Source: Datisca glomerata
Taxonomy: Eukaryota; Streptophyta; Magnoliopsida; Cucurbitales; Datiscaceae
Reading direction: 5' to 3'
DNA: 64,000 nucleotides
Assembly (NCBI GenBank): GCA_003255025.1
Contig: QANY01009002.1
Location: 436,978 to 500,977, forward strand
In this document: positions 55,436-64,000 of the stretch, in pieces
Layout: the number at the start of each line of letters is the position of its first letter
Position numbering within the stretch: position 1 is the first letter of the stretch
Made by a program: the position numbers and the translations under genes
Notes under the pieces: generated by a model
What the model saw: only the letters and a program-made list of their open reading frames with translations
The model's database searches: none
Told to the model about the DNA's origin: nothing

Positions 55436-58249
55436 GTACTTTACTTTCACTCTTGCGCTCTTTCCCATTTCATTCCCCTCTCTCATCCCGCGTATGTGCC
55501 CTAGCCTGTTTTTAATCTCCATCCTCATGTTCGCAGCCTCGGCGCGATTGCCTACCGACTCTCACCTCAAAGATTCGCCTTTGAGGTGAAAAAATATCCT
55601 CACATGAGTTGTACGATAAGCAAAAGTATGATGTTATAGGTATTTCCCGAGCTCCCTCCAGAAAGGGGTGCACGTCTTTTTTCTTCTCATCAAGACTTTG
55701 GGGGTCTCTCCCAGAACCATCTCTGCGTCCACGGGTCGAGCTTAACGGAGCTGCCACATGATCTAGTGGCTGGGTCCGAGGTCAAGTTATCCAAACTAGT
55801 ACTGAAGGTCATCACATGATAGGCAAACCGTGAGTCGAAAAGAGAGACACCTTGGAGCTACTAGTACGTGACCATAAGCTCGGGAACTTATAGGCATGCG
55901 TCTTCGGGATTGGGCAGCTTTGGAGACCGCACACATTACTGATCTAAATCATTATCAACCATAAATATGTTTTCACATTCCTCTACATAATTGGATCTAC
56001 TATCAATCAGTCCAGTCATCGGCCTATATGTTAGAAGCGTCTCCTCAAGTCTCATTTACGTCAGCTCGAAGAGCAATGGCTTTAAATGGCACCTTCCATC
56101 TCGGTCAATGGGAGCGATTTGGCATATTCTCTAAATTTCTCATACATGCCTCACCCAGGTGTGCCTCCATTATAAATACTAATCTTTCTAAAATCAAATG
56201 TAAGCTTATTCTACTTAGATAATCTCTATAAAATTCTTTTTACACTTCTAACTTAAATTTTAGAGACCTTTAGATGAGAAAATCACCATCATTCACCATC
56301 GTTCTTTGGATTTTTTTATATGTGGTGTGCATTATAATAGTTCATTAACGTTGAACGTGTACTAGTCGGCTCGTTCATAAAAGATTTGGGAGATTTTACT
56401 AGTCAAATTAAAAGTTAAAAAAATCATTAAAGCCTCAGTTTTTTATCTGAATTTGAAGAGTTCGGGATTTGTGAAGCGTATTTGATAAGGTTCTTTAATT
56501 TTTAATAAATGGTAGAAATATCACAACGATTTTTATATATTTAAAGACAATTTTAATAAAACCCATCCATGGAAAAAAAAAGGCTTCTTAAATATATATT
56601 GTTAAATAGAAGCTTTGAGTTTTGATCAGGAAGTTGGGTTTTGAAACTTGCACGTCAAAGTAGCGTGGAGCACGTTGAAAAGAAGGAACAGGGAGCGAAG
56701 GTGGTGTGGTTTAGGAAAAGGAAGAACACATACTTTGAGGTAGTGTCACGACAAACACGTTGGTTGTGATAGGAATCAGGGTAAGGCCCACTCTCTGCGA
56801 GGATTTTGTCTCTGTCACTTGTCATTTTTTTAAAGCAAAATCTTCGATCCTTTCCCTTCTCTTTTCTTTTCTTTTGTCAGTCCATAACTGTTCCACCATT
56901 GGGCCTGACAAGCGCTTCTCCCCATGATCATCCACTAATAAAAACATGCACCACGATAGCTTTTTAAGTAATCGTACAATATAGACAATTTTTAAAAGTT
57001 TATTTAAAAAATAATAATTTTTTCTCAAATTTAGATAAATAAATAATTTTTCTTAACACATGGTTATCTCTTAATAAAATTATAGTTTAAGAATTTTAAT
57101 TTTGAATATATAGATTTTATAATATAATTTAGTGGATTCTTTTAATTAATTAAAAATGTAATTAATATCGATTTTTAATTCAAATTTTATTCCATTGATT
57201 TTTTAAATTAAATTAGGAGATATTTAATTATTGATTATATTTTTCTTAATATGAGCTAAAGTTTTTAAGAAAATATTATTTTAAATTAATGACTTTATCA
57301 ATATATCTTGTATACCTGAAAAATAATCAGTATATTAAATTTTAAATTTTGATCAGTTATGGTAAATTAATGTTTATTGTTGAACGGTTATGGTAAATCA
57401 AATTACAAATCGGTATATCATCTATATAGTTTTAACATACCCAAAAAATCACCAAACACACCATATATTTCAAATTTTGAGTATTAATTACATCTTTAAT
57501 TCTAACATATTTCAAATCAGTATATCGACTATATATCTTTGATATAATTGAAAAATCATCTAACACATCGTATATAGATTAAGTATATCAAATTTTAAAT
57601 TTTGAGTATTAATTCTAGCATATTTCAAATCGGTATATCATCTATATACTTATGATATACCCGAAAAATAATCACCCACACCATAAATAGATTATGGGTG
57701 CCTTTGAGCATCAATTTTTTCTCATTCATTAGAATATTATTTTTGGTCGTATGAGTATGCTATTTCAAAAGTTTTCACGACAGAGAACATAAATCTACCC
57801 CCACTCATAGATAATAAGTTGTGAGTATCATTTAAATTTGAGTCTTAAGATAGTACCTAAAAATAGAACTTATTATCAATTAATTCTCGATTATGAAATT
57901 AATTTGCTTGTGAAAACAAAAAAAGAAAATGATAAAAGTTTGTTTATGCGGTGAAAGCCAAATTTTGTTTTTTGTCAAAAAATTCTCATTAGAAAAATGA
58001 AATCGGATACATTAACTCCCTTTCAACGAACGAGAAATTGTTCGGGAAAGGCTTACATAAGATAACCGAATCCAAAACTAAACATCCATCTCTTGCACAA
58101 GAATGAGCTAAAATGTTACTATCTCTATAAATAGGTAAAAAATACTTCGCTGCCACGAGGAAGAAAATGAACTCACCCATGACTCATAACAAGCGTCGAG
58201 AAAGCATAAACGGATGACTGATTGAAGTCACGCGATATCTCCAGAACGG
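55436..58249. other. intergenic DNA, includes degenerate tandem repeats
   Basis: No gene recognised. A GC-rich part (55490-55760) is open on the minus strand for 81 codons but matches nothing. Around 57300-57690 three degenerate copies of a unit of about 115-135 bases follow each other (blocks aaatcggtatatcatctata, aaatcagtatatcgactata, aaatcggtatatcatctata). Confidence 0.45.
57300..57690 (+). repeat. degenerate tandem repeat, unit about 115-135 bp
   Basis: Shared words: tcggtatatcatctatata, gaaaaat(a)atc, caca(c)catatat, ttttgagtattaatt, tctaacatatttcaaat. They recur in the same order about 2.5 to 3 times. Confidence 0.6.
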
Positions 58250-58610
58250 GAAATCATCGCCATGTGATAGTGATTGATGGGCGACTGAGTGTGACAAATG
58301 TAAGATAAAGAAAAAATGAGATCACACGAATGACGGTAATCCTAGGCCTGATCTCATCTGATATTTTCATTATTATTTGGTTATTGTAGTGAGACCCAGG
58401 CAATAAAAAGGGTATATATAAGGCCAATCTATTCAATAAGAAGGGGAGAGAGACTTTTGAACTCTGGAGGAGTTTTGGATGATCAAGCATTTCTTCATGT
58501 ATCACTAAAACTCATATAAATTTGATCGAGATCAATACATTTTTCCCTTAATCTTAAGGAGGACGGGAAAAATCATTTACATTTTGGTGATTTCATTGAG
58601 AGACTGAAAA
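58250..58610 (+). repeat. 3' part of the 5' LTR of the gypsy element, with TATA box
   Basis: A TATA box (tatatataa, 58413-58421) lies about 180 bases before a ttggtgatttcattgagag sequence (58593-58611), which resembles the LTR-end and primer region of Tat-like plant gypsy elements. The LTR start is not defined and the 3' LTR is outside the window. Confidence 0.5.
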
Positions 58611-58688
58611 AAAGGCTCAAGAGACCTACCTTACAAAAAGATAAACATACCTAGAACCATATCCAACACGACTCTAAATGGAAATAAC

Positions 58689-61600
58689 ATGTCCAGAAAT
58701 AAAGACGAGCATGCAGATCAATCGACACTGCCTGTGAAAATGCTGCAGACGATCCTTAACGGGATGCACGAGATGGAAAGAAAGAATACCGAAGTGATGC
58801 ATAATGCATGGAAGAATGTGCAAGAGCAAATCAACATGTTACAACAAGAACTCACGGAAACACGAGCAGAAGTAAGCCAACTAGTGAATGATGACGAATA
58901 TGAGGCCTACTCGGAGGGTGACCAACAAGAGGAAAGGCAAGGGGGCCGCGAGAACGACAAGAGCATATGATGAGAAGAAGAAGTCCACTAGTGAAACCTT
59001 ATGAATAAAACAACGGGAGAGGTTCGACAACCCCGAATCATGTCAAAAGAAGCAGTCGAGGAGCTGTTCGACCAAAAAATGATAGAGATAAGGAATCTTG
59101 GGAGTACGGAAAAAATAGACCTTGAGTCTCTTATCAGGACACCGTTAGGCCTAGAAGTTCTAGCAGCACCCGTACCTAAAAAATTAACCGTGTCTAGGTT
59201 CAAATGTTACGAAGGAAAGTTTGATCCCATAGACCATCTCTGACGATTCAGACAAGACATGGCACTGTACCAACATCACGAAAAGCTGATGTGTAGGATG
59301 TTCCCTACCAGTTTAGATGAGACGACTTTGAAGTGGTACCACTCCTTGCCAATGCACTCAGTCACTAACTTCACCATTATGTCCTCAGTTCTTATAGAAA
59401 AGTACTCGACACACTGTACCATCATAGAAGACTCGAAACATCTAATGAAGATATCCATCAAGGAAGAGGAGTCCCTGCGAGAATACACTCACCGCTTCAA
59501 AGATGAAATGGTCAAGATCGAGAACTTGGACGACCGATTCACCAGATTGGCCTTCGGACGAGGTCTGGACCCGGAATCGCCTTTCTTTGAGGACCTGATC
59601 AAAGTAAAGTCCATTTCCATAGTGGAGGTTTTTCAACGGGCACGAGCTTATATTACGTTGGAGGAAGAGAAGAGAAGTATGTGAAGAGCGGTTGAATGAA
59701 AGGAAGAAGAGTCTCGAAAGCGGGAAATGAGCTCAAAACTTGAAGGGAAGAAGCATGATGAAACAAAAATAGTGGATGGGAAGAAGGCCCAACAAAACAG
59801 AAATTCCAAACGAAGGCGAGATCTTGACAGAATCCACCCGAGGGACATGATCTACACACCGTTGACCATCCTGGTCAACCAAGTACTGGAGACAAAAAAA
59901 ATTGAACCTTGGATGAAAAGATTAGGCCTATTCATTAAGGAACCTAGCCACAAAGACAAAGACAAATATTGCTCCTATTATAAGAGCAATGGACATTACA
60001 CGCGAGACTGTTTCCAACTCAAAGACTATATTGAACAACTGATTAAATAATGGTACCTTAGCCAATTTGTGAAAAGAGATGAACAAAAACGTGAGGTTGA
60101 GAAAGACATCCGGGAAGAAGATAGGAAGAATAAGGGGAAACAGCCCTCTGTATCGTCGACACGGTTATAACATTAACCGAGCAAGAAGGGACGACAACAA
60201 AGGAAAGGAAGATATACTGCAAATGACCAGCATTAGAAAGACATCAGCTGAAGCACTCAATTAGCAATGAGGACTCGCCACTTGTGTTCGGTGGCACCGA
60301 TCTAGAAAATGACGAGCACCACAACGATGCCTTCGTTATTTCAATTCAGGTTGGCAACTGCTTGTTAAGGAAAGTCTTGGTCGACGACAAAAGCGTAATA
60401 AACATCTTATATCGGGCAACCGTAGAGAAAATGTCCATGGGCGATCAAAGATTACAAGGAACATTACAACCATTGAGAAGATTCAACAGAGCCATTAGCT
60501 ATTCAAAAGGAACCCTAATTAGTAAGCACAGACATGTTTAACCATATGAGGGAATTCATGGTGTTGGGAACAACTTCTCCGTACGACGCAATCCTAGGAA
60601 GGACTTGGCTCCACAAGATGAAAGATGTACCCTCAACGTTCTACCAAGTGTTGAAATACCCATCCCCATAAGGAGTGAGAACAATAAAAGGTGACCAGGC
60701 CGTGACTCGTATCTGTTCAGTAATTGCTTTAGAATCTATAAAGAAAAATGTCACAAAAAAGATCGAGGGACCCACAAATCTATAACAATTATAGGGAGAC
60801 GGGTAGGATGACCTAAGGTATGAGGCAGGAGAGGAAGCAGAGCCTCTATGCTTAGAGAAAGGGACTCATAAGGTAACAAACATTGGTTCCCGTCTCAAAG
60901 AAAGTGAAAAAAAGAGAAGTTGATAAAATTCCTAAGGGAAAACAAAAATTTGTTAGCGGCAGCTGCGTAGGAAATGCTTGGCATCCCAGAGGAAATCATC
61001 TGCCATAGATTAAAAACTATCCCACTATGTAACCTCTGAAACAAAAAAAAAAAAAGAAGCTTTGCCCCTGACAGGAATCAAGCGATCAAAGAAGAAGTTG
61101 AGAAACTCTTAGCGGCATGTTTCATCAGAGAGGTGAACTACTCCTAATGGCTCGCTAACGTAGTAATGGTTTGAACGGGAAGTGGAGAATCTGTGTCGAC
61201 TTCACTGACCTAAACAAAGCATGCTCCAAAGACAAATACCCGCTGTCAAGGATAGATCAGATGGTAGACCCCACTTCTGGGCACGAACTGCTCAGCTTTA
61301 TGGACGTTTATTCATGTTATAATCAGGTAAGGATGTCCGAACCCGATTAGGAAAAGACTTGCTTCATTACTGAGCGCAACGTCTATTGCTACAAATTCAT
61401 GCCCTTTGGGCTAAAGAATGCTGGCGCGTCTTTATCAAAAGTTGGTGAACAAAGTTTTTCGCGAGCAAATTGAAAAAAATATGGAAGTCTATGTTAATGA
61501 CATGTTGGTCAAAAGAAAGAAGCGGGGACACCACATTCAGGACCTTAAAGAAGTTTTCTTTGTGCTAAGGCAAAATTCCATGAAGCTAAACCCGGAGAAA

Positions 61601-63950
61601 TACACTTTTGGGGTGTCAACAGGAAAGTTTCTCGGACATCTAATTACACAACGGAGAATCGAAGTAAACCCGGACCAAGTGAAGGAATTTATGGAAATGA
61701 GGTCCTCGCGGAACCTCAAAGAAATCTAGGGGTTAACGGGAAGATTGGCTGCCCTAAACAGGCTCATCTCCAGGTCAACGGACAGATGAAAACCTTTTTT
61801 AGAAAGATTGCGAAAAAATTCCGTGAGCGATTAAAATGAAGACTGTGAAGAGGTGTTTACAAAAATTAAAGAGTACCTGACTACCCCCCGTCATTCTCCA
61901 AACCTATTCTAGGCGAACAATTTCTATTATACGTAGCCATCTCAGCGGGGGCAGTTAGCACGGTACTCATCAAAGAAGAACAAAGAAAGCAGAAACATGT
62001 ATACTTTGTAAATAAAAGCCTTGTAGCGGTGGAAAAAGTATACACGAATGGAGAAACTAGTATTAACGGTTGTAACTGCTGCACGAAAGCTGAGGCCGTA
62101 CTTCCAAGCCCACAACATCAAAGTATTGACCGAATCCCCCATTAAAAGCCTTCTGAACTTGATGGATATAAGTAGAAGAATAAAAAAATGGTCAATTGAG
62201 CTGAACCAATATGACATCAGCTACGAGCCCCGAACATCAGTAAAAGGACAGGCATTAGCGGACTTCATAGCCGACTTCACAAGAGGGGAAGTCAAACGGG
62301 AAGCTCACCAAATGGGAGAAAGTGAAGCTTGGACGCCCTTTGTAGACGGGGCTTCAAACAAAAGAGGAGCAGGAGTAGGGGTGGTGGCATAAACTCCATT
62401 TGGGGAAGCATTGGAGCATTCCATCTCCTTCGAATTTAATGCGTTAAATAATGAAGCGGAATATGAAGCGCCGATCGTGGGAATACCCCTACTACGAGAA
62501 TATGAGGTAAACTGAAGTTAAGATTTCTGCGATTCCATGGTGATCGTAAAATAGGTCACGTGAGAATACATAGCAGAGGATGAACGGATGATAAAATACT
62601 TACAACGGGCAAAATATCCCCTCAAAATGTTAAAAAATTATGAAATCCAACAAATTTCAAGAACGGAGAACGGGCATGCTGATGGCAAACCTGTGATCTT
62701 CATTACACCTAACTTACAGAAGGAACGTCCCCATAGATGTTCTCAAAGAACTAAGCATCTCGCTCCCTTTAACTAACGTGGCGATTTAAAAATTGAAAGG
62801 GAGCCCAGTTGGCAGGATAACATAATCCGCTTGCTAAAAAATAGAATACTTCCTAAAGATAAACTTCTTGCCAAAAGACATGACAATGAAGTATCAGGTA
62901 CACAATGGTTAACAGGATACTATATGAGAAACTCAGTATATACTAGCAGAAATTCATGAGGGCATACACGAAACCACACCGGAGGCAGATCACTAGATTA
63001 TAAAAGTCATGAATGAAGGACACTAGTGGTCCCAAATGCATCAAGACGCCAAATAGTATGTAAACAAATGTGACAAGTGTCAGCGTTTTGCGCCTGTAGT
63101 AAAAATGTCCCCAAGGGAACTCAAAACTGTGGTTAGTCCTTGGCCGTTCATGTAATGAGCCCTAGACATTGTTGGACCACTCCCCAGGGCGACTGTTTAA
63201 AAATACTTTTTGTTAGTTGCAAGTATGGGATTGAGGCTGAAGCCTTCGCCAGAATTTGTGAGGAAGAGGTAAAAGAGTTCCTATTGAAGAACTTGGTGTG
63301 CAAGTATGGGATCCCCTAGATCTTGGTATTAGACAATGGACTTCATTTTACCGTTAGCTTGGTAAGAACATTTTGTAAAGATTGAAAATCACGAATCTCT
63401 TCTCCACGCCATACTACCCCCAAGGAAATGGACAAGCAGAAAAATCAAACCGAGTCATACTTGATAACCTGGAGAAGGGTCTAGAATACGTAAAAGGAAA
63501 ATGGGTAGAAGAGCTACCCATAATTCTATAGGCGTAGAGAACGACCCCGAGAGAAACAACGGAATAAACCCCGTTTACATTATCATACGGAGCAGAAGCG
63601 GTCATCTTTGTAGAAATTGGGAGCCCCACCATCATGTTGGAACTAAACGAACAACAAAATGGGGAGCTCCTGAAAAATGGTCTTGGTGAACAAAAGGGAA
63701 GAAGAGAAGCGACCCTGATCAGATTGGCCCGTTACAATCAGAAAATGAGATCTTATTTAAAAAAATGAGGAAAAGGGGATTCCAGACAGGAGAACAGGTC
63801 TTCAGAAAAATCTTTCAAATAGAAGGAAAGCTCGGGCAAACATGGGAAGGACCATACATCATCTGTAAAATAGGAGGAAACGGTTATTACCACCTAGAAA
63901 TGGGTGAAGGAATGGAATTGCAGAAACCATGAAATGCAATTAATCTAAAA
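58689..63950 (+). mobile_element. Ty3/gypsy (Tat-like) gag-pol, decayed
   Basis: Plus strand in order: gag start MSRNKDEHADQS with a coiled-coil-like QEQINMLQQELTETRAEV (58689 on), gag core MFPTSLDETTLKWYHSLP and ESLREYTHRFKDE (59290-59510), zinc knuckle YCSYYKSNGHYTRDCFQLKD (about 59968), protease remnant VLVDDKSVINILY (about 60378), RT with WRICVDFTDLNKAC, CYKFMPFGLKNAG and YVND (61490-61501; D changed to N), first RNase H, then a second RNase H FVDGASNKRGAGVGVVA (62340-62390), integrase zinc finger CDKCQRFAPV (about 63070) and ALDIVGPLPRAT (about 63165), to 63950. The dual RNase H indicates the Tat lineage. Many stops; the protease and RT active sites are altered. Confidence 0.9.
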
Positions 63951-64000
63951 ACATATTTTGTGTAAAGAATGTAAAATACCCATTATAATGAGACATATTC

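Noticed and set aside
58375..58392. gttattgtagtg as a possible 3' end of the CACTA element starting at 55159
   Set aside because: It lacks the ttttgtagtg terminus, no 3-bp duplication fits, and it lies in the gypsy LTR region.
1..64000. CRISPR arrays, bacterial operons or prophage
   Set aside because: Nothing resembling them; all recognisable genes are plant organellar, plant nuclear or plant transposon.

Overview
This window looks like plant (eudicot-type) nuclear DNA with two parts. Positions 1 to about 39.6 kb are plant mitochondrial DNA: GC-balanced, with unedited mitochondrial genes. They include rps1, atp6, nad3-rps12, rps19, rps10 with its group II intron, cox1 without an intron, trnQ, trnG, a plastid-derived trnM and a fragment of rrn18. 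They sit in long non-coding spacer with dispersed short repeats and retrotransposon scraps. From about 39.63 kb to the end, composition becomes AT-rich and the content is nuclear: nested Copia, LTR and CACTA elements, one apparently intact thaumatin-like gene, another Copia remnant and a decayed Ty3/gypsy element.

I read the first part as a nuclear copy of mitochondrial DNA (NUMT), not as functioning mitochondrial DNA. cox1 has a TGA at codon 67. rps19 has TGA TGA where the family has two CGA arginine codons. A 164-codon frame upstream of nad3 is otherwise open but has three stops, each one C-to-T change from CGA, CAG or CAA. rps12, nad3, rps1 and the rps10 exons remain open. A misjoined contig is the alternative; the junction near 39.6 kb lies in the gag of a Copia element whose 5' end is missing here.

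Layout. 1-1310: gypsy pol remnant (minus). 2904-4445: a chimeric atp1-cox2 frame, two unknown frames and rps1 (plus). 4.4-14.1 kb: spacer with trnQ, a possible matK-like remnant and trnG. 14.8-18.2 kb: two Copia fragments in opposite orientation. 19.3 kb: trnM. 20.15-21.25 kb: gypsy gag with primer-binding site. 21.55-25.2 kb (minus): rrn18 5' fragment, broken frame, nad3, rps12, atp6. 25.2-30.5 kb: spacer with palindromes. 30.6-32.2 kb: gypsy gag (minus). 32.9-33.9 kb: rps19 and a truncated rps3 start joined to a broken frame. 34.3-37.3 kb: rps10 and cox1 in the common angiosperm order. 37.3-39.6 kb: spacer. 39.63-47.03 kb: Copia element split by a 3069-bp LTR-type insertion with 5-bp target duplications, itself carrying a CACTA remnant. 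47.57-48.33 kb: thaumatin-like gene (minus). 50.6-54.7 kb: Copia remnant, a second copy of the inserted LTR family and a possible MITE. 55.16 kb: CACTA 5' end. 58.25-63.95 kb: gypsy element with dual RNase H, Tat-like.

The mitochondrial genes once served the respiratory chain (cox1, nad3, atp6) and the mitoribosome (rps1, rps10, rps12, rps19). In this copy they carry unedited C positions and lesions and are unlikely to make working protein. The only gene here that looks functional in the nucleus is the thaumatin-like one.
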